Assembly (NCBI GenBank): GCA_030411725.1
Contig: MU839855.1
Coordinates: forward strand, 149,504-213,503
Length of the DNA stretch: 64,000 nucleotides
Direction: 5' to 3'
DNA from: Echria macrotheca
Taxonomy: Eukaryota; Ascomycota; Sordariomycetes; Sordariales; Schizotheciaceae
Both the position numbers and the translations under genes were made by a program. This document shows, in pieces, positions 11,017 to 22,539 of this stretch. The notes under the pieces are model-generated. The model was not told where the DNA came from. It saw only the letters and a list, made by a program, of their open reading frames with translations, and ran no database searches. Position 1 is the stretch's first letter; the number at the start of each line of letters is the position of its first letter.

Positions 11017-11943
11017 GTCTACATCTAGTTCAGGGTTCTTAGTTCATCGTCATTCCTGTTTTCATATCACGGCATGGTGTGGAGTCCTCTAGGCAAAGAG
11101 CATCTCCACAGCACGGCATCTCTAAATCTGCTTCTGAGGTTCCGCTATAGAGACTGTGCCGTTCAAATATAACTCACAGCTTGCCGTGGCGAGATGCCTG
11201 GTGTGGTGCATGTTCCTTTGTCGTTACTATTCATGGAATTTCTGTCCTTGTCAAAATTCCGCTGCTAAGGTTTCTGCAAGCTAGAAATCGTAGGACGCCG
11301 CTCAAATTCGTTAAAGAGCGTCATTTGGTCTATGTTTGATGTCTGATGGATGCTGCGAGAATGTTGACCTCCGCCCTGGCACCTGGGATCCCATGTAAGT
11401 GCCCAGGCCCCCAATGAGAAACTGGCCGGATCCCAGTCGAGCCAGCGCTTTCCGGTATCTACCCTCAGACCCTGTTGTACATTTCGTAAGGACAGCTGAG
11501 GGACCTAGTGAGCAGAGACGAGGGGATTCGGTACTGACACTCATCCTTTCTGCGATACTGTGTCGGAGCTGATCGCCCCCAAATTCCTTCCCGACCACGC
11601 CATCATTACCCAGTCCGACTTGCAGAGTACCCTTACTCGACCCCTTGTAAGAAATCTCCTCACCTCTTCCTCCTGGATATCATGGGCCCCACTGGCTGCG
11701 TTCTGATTCGAGCCAACAAGTGAGTTGCTGTCAAGAATCGAGCACTGGCAGTGTGATGAAGTGGCTACAGTTAGTGCAAGCGCTATGTAAGCATGGCGAT
11801 GCCTCAAAATGTGGCTGATTCAGCTAATAGATAGGTAGAAGGCAGGAAGTGGAATGGTCGCTGAACCCCCGAAAACAGGTTTGGGGGCTTCGCCCCTCTA
11901 CATCTGAATCGAATCCCTAACCCAGCCGTGGCAGTCCTGACAG
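11017..11943. other. Intergenic, no gene seen
   Basis: Short frames on the minus strand (11311-11807) have no recognisable content. No repeats or RNA gene noticed. Confidence 0.45.
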
Positions 11944-12630
11944 TTACCATTCGCTTTCACTGGCTAACTTCCTCCCAGAGCCTCTCGACCTTCTCCCCTT
12001 CTTCACCTTCTTCGGCTCTGAAGTCCCCAGCTTTTCAAATTTCCCAATCGCCACATTCACATCCACCACCGGCTTGGGAGTTTTCACTAACGTGATGAAG
12101 ACCCCAACCAACCACAGCAACGCCCCTGCGTACATTAGCAGTGCATCTTCTCCTTTCCCGCGGCTAGCACATCCTCCTTGCCATGTGCATTGTAAAAGGC
12201 CAGCATTCTCCCGTAATTCGCAACGAAGCCCTCGTGTAACACTCAGTTATTGCAGAATCACCTGGGTTCTCAGATTCTTAGCCGCCGCTGAGAGGTACAT
12301 CGCTCGGCCGAACTGGAAGACGACGAGCATGATAGCCAGTTTGTCGTGGTTAGTTCTCGTTACTCCTTAGGCATAGAGTTAATTCTGAAGGTTTGAGGAT
12401 GCATCTTACCAGCCTTGTGAATGAGGTTTCCTAGCAAGGCGCCGGCGCTCAACAACCGTGCGACGACCGAGGAGAGATTTCAGGACCAGCATGGCGATGT
12501 TTACGGACGCGAGGACCCACAGGTTTGCTATTGGCGTCGCCGGCAAAGAAAGGCTTGGCAACCTCAGGCCAGGGCGAAGGTCGAAGATCCGGATTACAAG
12601 GAGAAGAGTTGTGTGCTAGAAAATAGTTGA
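11944..12630 (-). pseudogene. Multi-pass membrane protein gene, multi-exon or broken
   Basis: The minus strand reads as pieces of a hydrophobic protein. From 5' to 3' they are a segment ending ANLWVLASVNIAMLVL (around 12460-12520), VVARLLSAGALLGNLIHKA (about 12415-12470, another frame), LAIMLVVFQFGRAMYLSAAA (about 12290-12340), a tail with GFVANYGRMLAF near 12190-12225, and a final membrane segment YAGALLWLVGVFITLV followed by a Lys/Arg-rich end that stops at 11944. A good donor (GTAAGA) follows the LIHKA piece. The change of frame between the first two pieces, with no donor between them, points to a one-base shift. The arrangement resembles fungal seven-helix membrane proteins (RTA1-like or similar), but I cannot assign the family. 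Confidence 0.4.
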
Positions 12631-12670
12631 AATTGTGAGCGGGAGAGCATGTCTGGTTAAAATAGGAGAG

Positions 12671-13228
12671 TCAGTCTCGTCGCGCGAATGCAAGTCGGCC
12701 GGCGCCCGGGCATATGAATTCGTATAAGACTGGAGAGCAGAAGTCGGAGACAATAAGGGGGGTGGTGTTCCGTATGCACAAGCATTTAGATGCGTCAAGA
12801 ATGCAGTACTCCTCCCAGACAGGCCTTGTCAGTCCGTTAATAGTAAGATTACAGGAGGTTGATGTAAATACAAGAAGAGGGGAGAAAATGGTTTCCAGAG
12901 CTACCAACTGGCAGCCGGAGATGTCCAGTTCCAAAAAAGGGGGACCGAAACCGCCCGAGTCATCTGAAGTAGTCTCTTCGCCGCAACCTAGGAGCCCAAC
13001 TCCCTTGCTCGGTGATAAGGGAAGAACTGTAGGGATCCCAGATCACTGGGCATCACGCAAGACGCACGGGGGTATACTCAGTTCCGGGACGAGTTTACCG
13101 GCGTCGGCCCCGAAGGGTAGCTTAGGCAAGTCGCCGGTGTCTGAGCAGTAGTAGTCTTCATGGGCGTAGTATTGACAAGGATAGTATCTCCTGTCCCGGC
13201 ATATCGCATCGTCGACAAGCCACAACAA
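12671..13228 (-). pseudogene. Possible relic of a cysteine-rich ORF
   Basis: On the minus strand one frame stays open from 13228 to 12671 except for a single TGA near 13043. It carries many cysteines (RRYYPCQYYAHEDYYC near the start, then C-x-x-C groups near the end). No signal peptide or known domain is visible, and no start with good context is evident. It may be chance; I list it because the interruption is a single stop. Confidence 0.15.
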
Positions 13229-16200
13229 GGTAAGAGATACGTTGGCTTTCGTCCCGTATTTAGGCAGACCATCCTAGGCTGTAATGTCGCCGCAGGCCTA
13301 GTTGAGCTAGCCGTAATACGGAGCTTTTCTAAGTGCATTGTGGGTACAATTGGCACATCTAGTGTACCTCGTGGAAGCATGGGCACCCACACTCAAGGTT
13401 GATCAGGTCGGACTGCTGCGTAAGCGCCAATGAAGGTCATGTTGCACCCGGTGGTGGTACGGTAACTGTTAAAGAGAGTCCCATATGAAGCGGAAGTGTA
13501 GATTGGAGTGACTGGAAAAAAGTTGGGGAAAGCCCATGGCGGAACCCGAGCGATAACACTGGGATCGCGGTCGAACGCTGAAATTCGCCAGTGGAGTACT
13601 ATAAACTGTTGCAAGTGAAGGTGATGCCATGGATGCCTGACCGGATTTGAAAATCAGACGAACGCAGCAATATGGCCAACGCTTGTGCCGTGGCTGTGTG
13701 TCATTCTCAATCTCGGGTGTCGGGAAACCTGAGTGAGAAGAGCGCAAAGAGAAAGAGAACTCATGTGGCTTTGAATTCTTTACTGACAAGGCTCCCGGAT
13801 CGTGCCCGTTGTCCGTACCACTCATGCAACTCTTGGGGCTGGGGCTAGTCGGTTGGGAGTGGCAGCAATATCCGGCACTCTCGAACGCCGACAGCAGGCT
13901 CGAGGACGAGCGAGGTGTAATTGGACTGGAGTGTCCCTTCAAACAATTGTAGACTCCTGCACTCACTATCAGATTGGGTTTCACTAGTATGGCGCTCAGC
14001 GCTCCCCTTTGACTGTTTCTGTTGCTCGAGGAACTTGCGTTGACAGCCTCGCTGTAACCCCAAGTCAACTGTTACCGATCCAGTTAAAACTCCAACGGCT
14101 TTAACCCCTCTCCATATGGGTAACACTCAGGACAGTAAGTTAATGGGGGGCTGGGAGAAACAATAAGATACGCAACAACGAGCTGAGCCCTGTTGATACC
14201 TAAGTGGTGTAATACCACAATTAAGACAACGATGAAAGGAGGATCTCTCGTCGATGCTGGTGAATTCTGACGATAGGCCTTTGGTCTCATCATAAAACGG
14301 TTTCCCAAGCTTAAAAAGACCAAGATTACCTTTATGTAAATGTCGTGACAGCATCATTGATCAAACTCATCAGTTTCTCTCTTTCAAGAACGCTCGGTTT
14401 ACAATTCACATACACCAGTTAAAACATAACCGGGACAATACACATATAAATAAAACAGCCTTTACTCTTTTAATAGATTCCGAGAAAGTTTGTTACCCAG
14501 CTTCCTCGCTCTTGTGTGGTCGGTTCCCATCTCAACCCTCGTCGACCACCACAACAAGCGATTTCCAACCTTGGACACCTCTAATGCTATACATCGCTGA
14601 GGCATGGAGAACTTGGCACTTCCTATGCCATCATAGCGGGCAAGATATATCCCGTTGTTATTATTTTGTACGAAGAACACCAACCTCATATTTTACCTGC
14701 ATTGTCAGCCAATACTGGGCATAGTATGATGAATAGAAGTTGTGGGCTTGGCTTGATATTACAGTTTTTAGCAATGTGGTGGAGAAAGCTTTGCTGAGTT
14801 TTAGTGTGACGCTGTTTGTCAGAGATATTTGTAGGGTAGATCCTCTGATACTTATATTGTTAGCAGGGACGATATCCCGAGAAGAGGATAACGAAGCCCT
14901 GTACACTACGGTTGTGTAGCTACGTTGTGACCTACCCAGGTGAGGTGGTGTAGTTCCCTAGGTAAGATATTGCATGTATGTGGCGGCGGGCTATACTGAT
15001 ATAACCTGGCTCGGATGTCTTGGTCCGACACTTGGGCGATACCTCGAGGTCATCAAGTGACCCGACGGATATTCCAAAAGTGGTTCCTAGCTCCGTCCCA
15101 ATCCGTGTGCCGCTCTGACATCCAGGCAGCATGCTAATCCGTGGCCCCTTATCCGGACTCCCGGCTTCTGCTAAAAGGCACTGTGGCACGTTGATGGTGG
15201 AGGCTCATGCAACCAAGGCGCGGAAAGAATTGGACTTCGAAAATGGAACTTATTCCCTCGGAACGTGCTTCGACGCAAGAAGAGATGAAGGAGCACCGGG
15301 ATAACTACCATACAACGGCCTCGACCCTCTGGAGATGGCCTCACATGGCGAATGCCGAATCGCTCGCCAGTCGAATCCTACTCGACTTAGCGCTCGCACT
15401 CATGATTTGGAGTACATGGAGGAGGCGCGCATAGAGACGGAGCATCTCCAGAGGTACTTTGGACCATTCTGCCGTACGCCGGCCGAGACTAGGTACCATG
15501 TGTTCAGCCGACTTTCGTAATGATAATCTGCTTCCACACCGACACTTAGAACCAGGGCGTTTGCGTCCGGTATCGAAGCAGCCGTCTGCTTTACTTCCCA
15601 CGGTACGAAAGCCTGGGCGCCTCACCGGGGTCTCCGCCAACGTTGCTACTCTTGCCCGGCGCTGTTATCTCGGCTTCATGCTCCAACGTATCATCCGCGA
15701 ACGTGAGGGATTAAGAGAACTATATCAGACCAGGTGAAGCTAACGTGATGCCGGAAATAGCAGAGGGTCCCTAGGTAGTCCCATGAACCGCGAAGACAGA
15801 TTATAACCCGATTAGAGTATGAGACTTGTATAACTGCCTAACTGAACGTCTATGGCCGTGGAAGCTACGGGTAACTTTTGTACACGTATTAAAGAACAAC
15901 ACGGATTTATTAAGTCCCTAGAGTGACCTTATGATCTTGGATAGCGTCAGCTCTGTTCCTTTACATCGCGCTAACTCATGACGGTATGCCTGACAGTATG
16001 CCCGTTTTACGACGCTTTGACGGAGGACACACCGCTTGTAATCCGGCAATCTGTCCAGAGCTATCACCGATCCGAACTGAGACTGAAGCTGGGCGGCAGC
16101 AGAGGGGCGGTCGAGGGGTTCTTCATCCGTCTTCGTATTCGATGCAACGAGAAAGGCGTCGCGCCTACGGACATCGGTGGCGGCCAGCGGCGCTCCAGCG

Positions 16201-16448
16201 TACTGTCACTTCCAACGGTGTGGACGAGTTACGAGACACGCTCTACCTGGTATAGCCCAATTTGAAATCGATAATGGTCGCTCTGTTATCGAAGTTGTTG
16301 TGCCTCGAGTCTCTATCCTGCTTATAGTGCGATTCGCTGATCTGACGAGACGCGTCGCTTGACTAGAGACAACTTGTTACGGTCTATCCCCGTGCCTGAA
16401 CATGAAACCTGATATCAACCCGTGTATTGCGAGACCAGCAACCGGGGG
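13229..16448. other. Long low-information stretch, no supported gene
   Basis: About 3.2 kb without a gene I can defend. Frames of up to 199 codons exist (for example minus 13469-14068) but have poor composition and no motif. A short plus-strand piece near 15321-15400 contains a PLEMASHG...IARQ pattern that recalls one ankyrin repeat. Overall the stretch looks like old decayed sequence at near-normal base composition. Confidence 0.4.
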
Positions 16449-17253
16449 TTAACGGGGCTGGTTACGCTGGTGGCAGCTCTTGTACATGCGCAATGCATGA
16501 CTGACGGCACCAAGCACCCAGAGCTCTGGTTGTGCATCCTCGATCCGGTAGGATGTATCAAAGTCGATCAACATGATCTTGTCGCCGACCACATGCATGT
16601 TGTCAAGCTTGGGGTCGCCATGTCCGACCCCGGCGTCGGCAAGGGCCTGGAACGCGTCCTTCATCATCTCCTCAACGCGGTCAAGGGAAAGCGATCCTAC
16701 CTCCGCCTCGCCTAGAGGGATCCCACCGATATCTGACATGATAAGCGCGCGCCTCCTGACGCCGTCCGTCCCCGGGTACTCGGCCTGGCCGTATAGCTTA
16801 GGCACAACGCGTCCTCCGAGCGGGGCAAGGGTCCCGTAAATATCCAGCTCATTATCGAACTCGTCCTGCCAGCCAGGCTTCTCCCTCTTCATGATGATCT
16901 GGTTGGGCAGGAACCATTCGGGCGACCAGGCCTCGAGGCGTTCTCTCCACGACGCGGGGAAAATCCGGACCAGGCAATGTACGAGCCGGCTAAGCGTACT
17001 AGGCAGCACGCGTAGGAATATCACGTTTGTGTGGTGGTTGCATGGCTTCCCACGCGCTGCAACGCGACGAGTGCCCAGCCAAAAATTCTGTCACGGGACC
17101 CTTCTGTTAGCACAGGGGTAGCCAGCACGGAGAGAGGGAACCGACGAAATAGGTCTCCTGGGAATTGTCGCCATGGCGCACGAGCGTTGAGTCGGCGTCG
17201 GCGTCCGGGTCGTTCAAGCGGTGTGAGGATGCTGGTGCTGATGCGGACTGCAT
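16449..17253 (-). CDS. Small kinase-fold protein, copy A (2 exons)
   Basis: Model on the minus strand: exon 1 17253-17146, intron 17145-17088 (58 nt, donor GTCGGT, branch GCTAAC, acceptor ACAG), exon 2 17087-16449; 248 residues. The splice is supported by alignment with copy B at 26835: both resume with an LGTRR motif, then an H-H-x-N-V block. Kinase-fold features: Lys in IIMK (K103), Glu of helix C (E116), the SDIGG linker, HGDPKLDN (catalytic D194, K196, N199) and IDFD (metal Asp D211). All catalytic positions are present, but the glycine loop is absent or very divergent. At under 250 residues it is a minimal kinase-like protein related to choline/aminoglycoside-type or Spok-type kinases. 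It is divergent with the nuclease-like gene at 17641, 387 bp apart. Substrate unknown. Confidence 0.8.
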
Positions 17254-17640
17254 CGCGGGAGACTTGTCATTGATGAGTTGTCAATGGCCATGGCGCTTCA
17301 ATGCTCTCGAAAAGAGGAGGAACGCGAAATGGAAATGGCGCCACACTTGATTGGGCAGGAAATATGGCCCGTGCAGCAGCACATCGCTTGACGTTATCGA
17401 TAAGGGCCTGATCATGGCTGCCATGTCGCGCCCCAACCTCGACTTCTTTATCAACAACTTAAGGTAGGCTATCAACTCAAGTACCCCCGCTGCATCTCTA
17501 GTCTCTACTTGCTGCACATGGTTTATTGGTCTGGTTCGTAATCGGTCGCTTCTGAGGCAGACTCCAAGCGGACGTCAACACCAACTCACTAAGGGATTTT
17601 TGTCTTCTCTTAGCACACAGGAACAGCTTGGCCATCATCC
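17254..17640. promoter_or_regulatory. Shared divergent promoter region
   Basis: A 387-bp gap between the start codons of the kinase-like (minus) and nuclease-like (plus) genes. Its size and the head-to-head arrangement suggest that both promoters lie here and that the two genes could be co-regulated. I see no specific operator or obvious TATA box. This is inferred from layout. Confidence 0.4.
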
Positions 17641-18755
17641 ATGCCGGTGCCACTCAGTCAGCTCTTCCAGGAGTCTCCGAGCAACTATGCCCATTTTACA
17701 GGCTATACGACGGCGACAGATAAGCCATGGGCCAAGAAGTACCCCCCAATCACCGAGCTTGTGGTGCACACTTCCGTCGTCGTCGACGAAGCTGGAAAGG
17801 AAAAGACCATCGCTGACTGGGATACGGCCATGCTCCCCTCCTTCGATGATGACCGGCTGAGGTTGAATGCGCATGGTGAGCGGCCCAACCGGCGGCGTTA
17901 CCGCCTGGACACCGAGTCTGATATGGCCCTCTGGTTCCACACAGAGGTCTCCAACGTTGTCCTGGCCGCGTGGAACGACAACCCCGCGGCTGTACAGAGT
18001 TGCGAGGCTAAACCGTGGACTGAGGAGCCCATTTCGGAAACTGTCGATGTTACCTACTCGCTATCAGCTGGGGACAAACCTCCCCTCGCTATTGGCGAGT
18101 TCAAGAGGAATCTTATCAACGTCTTTGAATGGCGGACGGGCAATCTCAGGATTTCACAGAGGCTCTCACGAGAGCTTCGAGGGTTCGTACCATGCCATCC
18201 GTCTCGTACACCTGCTCATCTCTCATCCCTCATCGAATTTGTCATCATGTGGCCCCTAACGAGCAAGACGGGGAACACAGATACGCAGACAAGTACAAAT
18301 GCCCCCAGATATTTTGCTTTGATGGCGAAACGCTGCTGCTGTTGCAGTTCCGCGCCGACAACCACAACGACATCGCGCGTGAGACCTGCCAAGTCGACTG
18401 TTGGGTCCTGCCGCGGGAAAACGCAGCGGGCGGCTGCACGCTGCGCGACGGTCTTCACCGCCTACTAGTCCAGGGGTTCCGCCGGTGCCAAGGCCTCTTG
18501 GCCGTTGAGCACCTATCCATCAAAGGCTACGTGCCGCAGTATCGCGAGCTCTACAGCGGGCGACCGGTTTTCTGCCACGCGCACGGCATGCTCAGCTACG
18601 AACATCCCGAGACCGGACAAGAGAACAATGGCAGGCTCCTTGACCGCCAGGTCGATGCCAATGACGGCTCATTCTACTGGCGATGCAATGGGCAGCCGAT
18701 GGTCGACGAGAATAATTGCTGGGTTCGTGATAGCAAACCTATATGGGCTGCTTAG
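17641..18755 (+). CDS. PD-(D/E)XK nuclease-like protein, copy A (2 exons)
   Basis: Model: 17641-18182 and 18281-18755, 338 residues. The intron (98 nt) has donor GTTCGT, branch CTAAC near 18255 and acceptor CACAG, and splices within LSRELRG-Y. Copy B at 34060-35150 has the same intron position and an exon 2 of identical length (475 nt). Motifs fit a PD-(D/E)XK fold: Glu in FHTEVSN (E102), Asp in VDVTY (D136), the ExK core of IGEFKR (E153, K155), then a helix with LSREL and a strand FCFDGETLLLLQF. The C-terminal 130 residues form a conserved tail with CWVLPR, FRRCQG and FYWRCNGQP. No signal peptide. The expected activity is DNA or RNA cleavage in nucleus or cytoplasm, but this is inferred from motif geometry. 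It could instead be an inactive fold relative. Confidence 0.75.
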
Positions 18756-19604
18756 AACGAGGACGCCGCTGCTCCGATCACTTGGCATGGGGGTTAGTAA
18801 AAATAGTTGAGAGAGATATATAAACTATTGCTAAGTAACTCCGTTGCAGATTAGAGGTTAGTATCCGGTATAATACTTTTTGCAAAGTTTATTATAAGCC
18901 CTGCGATTTTAACTCGCCCAAAACTCTTCCCCAGTATAATACGTACAGGCGTATAATTACTTTTTGCCCCTAAGCGTACTTTATAGACCCATTGTTAGGT
19001 AGGTTAAAGGAAAATTAATTAATAAGATATAAGCGTAAAACACAACACCATCTTTTGGTTCGGTATAGCTGCGTCAGACCCCTAACTGCGGCTAAATACG
19101 GCAGTACAAGCTGCCGTCTCTCTCGCTTAACGCTATAACACTGTGTCTTTATGAATTTGGGCAATGTATACCGTCTTATGCAATGTCTTTACACACCCGG
19201 GGCGCGGATGAGGTGACTCTCCAGGATCTGCTGTTTTTATAGAGCGTGAGCCCAATCGGACCCTTCTGAAGCTATCCTCTGTCGGGATGGATACGATATG
19301 ATGGTCCGCTGTTGCTCGTAGGCATGTGTCGATGTCTTTGAATAGGGCAAAACTCTACAAAGCCGATCCACTGTCTTTCGCTATGAGCACGCAGGTGACA
19401 AATGCACTGAGGCCTACAGTGTGTCCGATCCAGACATGGGATTGGCCAATTCCTGCCAAAAATCCGGCTGGCAACACAATATGACGTGTCTCTTACTGGG
19501 CAACTAAAGGAATTATGGGGGTATTAAATCATGGAGCCCATCCAGGAAAGCTCGTCTCCTCTCATCGAACTATTTCCATCTCATAGCAAGTCGACTCAGC
19601 AGTC
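18756..19604. other. Intergenic, partly A+T-rich
   Basis: No gene. The part at 18800-19030 is A+T-rich and stop-dense, like a small RIP-affected patch. The rest is the 5' flank of the zinc-finger gene. Confidence 0.5.
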
Positions 19605-20176
19605 ATGGCTGGTCCCAAATCGAAGTCAAAGCCCAACAAAACCAAGCTCGTGCCCGGTACCAAGGCACCCGTTGCTATCTTTCCTCACTTTCACGGAAAG
19701 GTGTTGGGCGCCTTACACGGCTCCATCAACCCCGCACCCTCCTTCGTCAGAGCCAAGCAAAACCCGACCGATGATTACTCTACCTTCATTATGGGATCAT
19801 TTACCTGCGAGAACAACAAATGGTGAGTATTTTCTTGGTCTTTACTCATCAACACATAACCAGGCTCGCCCTGACGATGAGACTCAGTATGCAGAGGGGC
19901 TGGGGGAGCAAAAAAATTTGCATTGTCATACGCCAGTTCCCCGGCAATGGCTATAACGCTCAGGTGTTCAATCAAGAATGTAAAACATGTGGCGAGTTGG
20001 GGAAAATGCAGATCAATGTGAATGCCTACGTTGAACGTGTGGCATTCAGACTGAAGAAGTGGGCAGGAGTTGCTGTTGACGCGCCGCCGCACACAAAGCG
20101 GTTAGATCGACCACCTCACAGATCAGATCTATGTGAGGGCTGTAAGAGAGGATATTGCCAGGAATATGAGGATTGA
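19605..20176 (+). CDS. 3CxxC-type zinc-finger protein (2 exons)
   Basis: Model: 19605-19822 and 19888-20176, 168 residues. The intron is 65 nt (donor GTGAGT, acceptor CTCAG). The splice rebuilds a cysteine codon (TG|T), so the first metal-binding pair C68/C73 exists only in the spliced protein. The next pair is C104/C107 in NQECKTC, and the last is C155/C158 in LCEGCKRGYC, with a W-x-SK strand at 78-81 and NAY near 118-120. This matches the zf-3CxxC family (also known from receptor-transporting proteins), small cytosolic zinc-binding proteins of unclear role in fungi. The N-terminal 60 residues are Lys-rich then plain. The gene stands alone between intergenic stretches and looks intact. Confidence 0.85.
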
Positions 20177-20863
20177 GTAGAGTTTGTTAGGCATAACGGG
20201 TGCATGGTAGAGCGCATATGGTGATCAGCTTGATGCACAGATATTCTACCTAATAACTCCATAGCAACTTGAAACGTCCCATACGAATCAGAGGTTGCAA
20301 GATACTCTTATAGAGTGGCTGGTGTTTTAGGATCTCTCTGATGCTTGTTTTGCTCCAGGTTCAAGATCTCAGCGCCAGGGATGTTGAAATGCTATAACCC
20401 TGTGTTTTTGTAGCATACTTATACCTGGTTTCTAACCATCCTAGGCGGCGATAAACCTAAGTTAGGTTTATAGAAAAACCTTTAATGTACCCTACTTTTA
20501 TTCATATAATTGGGTTTAACATTAGGTTTAACTGCGAACAAAAGGTAGAGATAATATATAAATAAGAGGTAAGGGCAAAACAAATCTATCACATCTTATC
20601 TCAAATGCTTCCTACTATGCACAGCTGTTGCCGCTATCCTTTGGAGAAGATTAGTGACCTGGCTACGATGGAAGTAACATAAATTTGCTAACCACGCTAG
20701 CTAGTGCACATGACAGCTGCCTATTCTCCCCAAAAATCTCTTGAAATCTCTCACTATCCCACAACTGCGGCAGTTTAAGCTGTATACATCTTCACCAGGC
20801 TTTCCAGCTCCTCCGGCCTAGCATCCTCGCAACAATACTCTACCAGAGGGACAACTTGGTCTC
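20177..20863. other. Intergenic, partly A+T-rich
   Basis: No gene. The segment at 20400-20600 is rich in TA and stop codons and resembles a small RIP-affected patch between the zinc-finger gene and the 3' end of the BTB relic. Confidence 0.5.
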
Positions 20864-21640
20864 TCACAACTCGCCCCTTAACAAACGCGTCTCCAGCGCC
20901 TTGCCCAGCTTTTCGATCGAAATGTATCTGAGCCTCGCGATACCCCAGTAATCAGCGAAGACAAAGACCTTTGCATGCATTAGGAAGGGATTTGCAGTGG
21001 GTTTGCCGCCGGGTTGTATCATGCAGGTGGTTCCGGGGCTTTCGCCCACGTTTAACGTGGCTATTTTCTTGATGAATTTCTCACCGAGCGCTTGGAAGAC
21101 GATGGCTGTGGAGGTGCTGTCGTATTTTCCTCTTATCTTTTTCTTTTCCTCCGCCCTCCATTGCTTCGAGAAGACCGCTGGTTCTTCCCACAAGTTTTCT
21201 GCTTCTTCCGCGGGGCGGGGGGAGCTCTGGCTCAGCCTCGATTTCAACAGCTCGTTCCGTCAAGTCAGCGCTGTTAGATGGCGGTGAGACGGCCACCTCC
21301 TCAAATTCGTAATATTTCCCAGTATAAGCAAACCGAACAAAGTAGATGAGCGTTTCTTCCTCAATATTGTCTAACTCGGCTTTGTAGTCCTCAGCTTCCT
21401 TGCACTCCCCGTTGATAAGCCTGTCAAAGGCAGGGGACTGGGCGGCGACGAGGGCGGACGGTAGGTTGAATTGTCAGTTTTCGGATCCGGCGATGAATCT
21501 AAACGGCTTTGAAGAGGCAATTCTATATAGAAATTAGGAATTAGTGGTTCAACCTCGAATACACTTGCAATTGAGTGGAATGTATACTCCTCGTAGGAAA
21601 GAGGCGCCCTTTCGAAGTTTCTCGCTAGCTGGAGGGTCAT
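20864..21640 (-). pseudogene. BTB/POZ domain protein, interrupted
   Basis: Minus-strand pieces add up to a fungal BTB protein. The core reads LPSALVAAQSPAFDRLINGE, then EEETLIYFVRFAYTGKYYE (about 21310-21465), the hallmark of fungal BTB domains that place a vHs...LvahqSp helix before an EeTF...YtGdY helix. A C-terminal part in another frame (20864-21220) has the usual closing helix with HAKVFVFADYWGIARL. Two faults are visible. An in-frame TGA at 21474-21476 lies just before the core. A frame change occurs at the G-homopolymer 21217-21222, with no splice signals there. The N-terminal frame from 21640 may be a first exon. BTB domains mediate dimerisation and often bind cullin-3. Here it is broken, unless the run length is a sequencing error and the TGA lies in an intron I failed to see. 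Confidence 0.65.
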
Positions 21641-22539
21641 TTTCGGAGATCTCAAGGTTTTTAAACAGCGCTGGTCAGGAATGCTTTAGGAGATATAAAG
21701 AAGGGTAAAGGAAAATGGGAGAAGTTCTTGCACTCCGTGCTAGTGGAGAAATGAGGTTCAACTGGGCCATTGGAGCCCAACCTCTCCATGCTTCTTGCCC
21801 CAAATGCAGTTGGCAGCATTACTGAACGCTGATTGGATTGGGTTCGCTATACATCTACCAGAAATATGCGGACAATGAAACCAATGGACAAGGTCTTTTC
21901 ACGTTCTTATCTGAAGATTGTAAGCCTTACGGCAGCTTCATTCCCAGACGCCCAATCATGATTGCTCTGAATGCGAAATGCACGAATGCGGGATGGCCGA
22001 AATAAGACCGCAGCGACTTAGGATTTAGGTTTCGCGTCTTTGTTGTCCACGCGTCGCATTTGTTAAGTTACTTGCGAGTCGCGAACCCCTAATGTACCCC
22101 TGACGTGAGGCAAATAGGAAATATGTCAGTTTGGAATACTTCATAGTTTTCGCCCAGAAAGACCCCCTTGCAACATTCAGCTCTTAGTGCTACTCACACA
22201 GTACAATGTCGGGCAGTTTCTCAGAAGTCATGGGGTGGTGCACGTCCCTCTCAACCGATCTACTTCCCTGACTTGCAAGGAAACGTAAAACCGGTCACGA
22301 AGGAGGTTCCAGGGAAAAAGAAGGATAAAAAGAAAGGGAAAAGTCCTGTATCTTAAGTAGGCCAAAGTTCAATATTGTAACCTACCTACCCCCAACCACT
22401 ATTCTTACACTGGCTGTGAGCCAAGAATACACTACTACCACCCCTTCACTCTGGCCTGGATTCCTAGCCTAACAATTTCCTGCCCAACTACCAGCCCCTT
22501 ACCTGCCCCAAGCTGCTTGACCACCGCGGGTCACCAACT
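21641..22539. other. Intergenic, no gene seen
   Basis: One 62-codon plus-strand frame (22168-22356) ends in a lysine-rich stretch and has no recognisable domain; I do not call it a gene. The remainder is stop-dense. Confidence 0.45.

Noticed and set aside
13469..14068. A 199-codon minus-strand frame
   Set aside because: Serine-rich, no domain, no splice support, and neighbouring frames are equally open. Kept only as part of the low-information stretch.
15321..15520. Ankyrin-like piece with a PLEMASHG...IARQ pattern
   Set aside because: Only one repeat-length match, without the GAD-type turn; too short to separate from chance.
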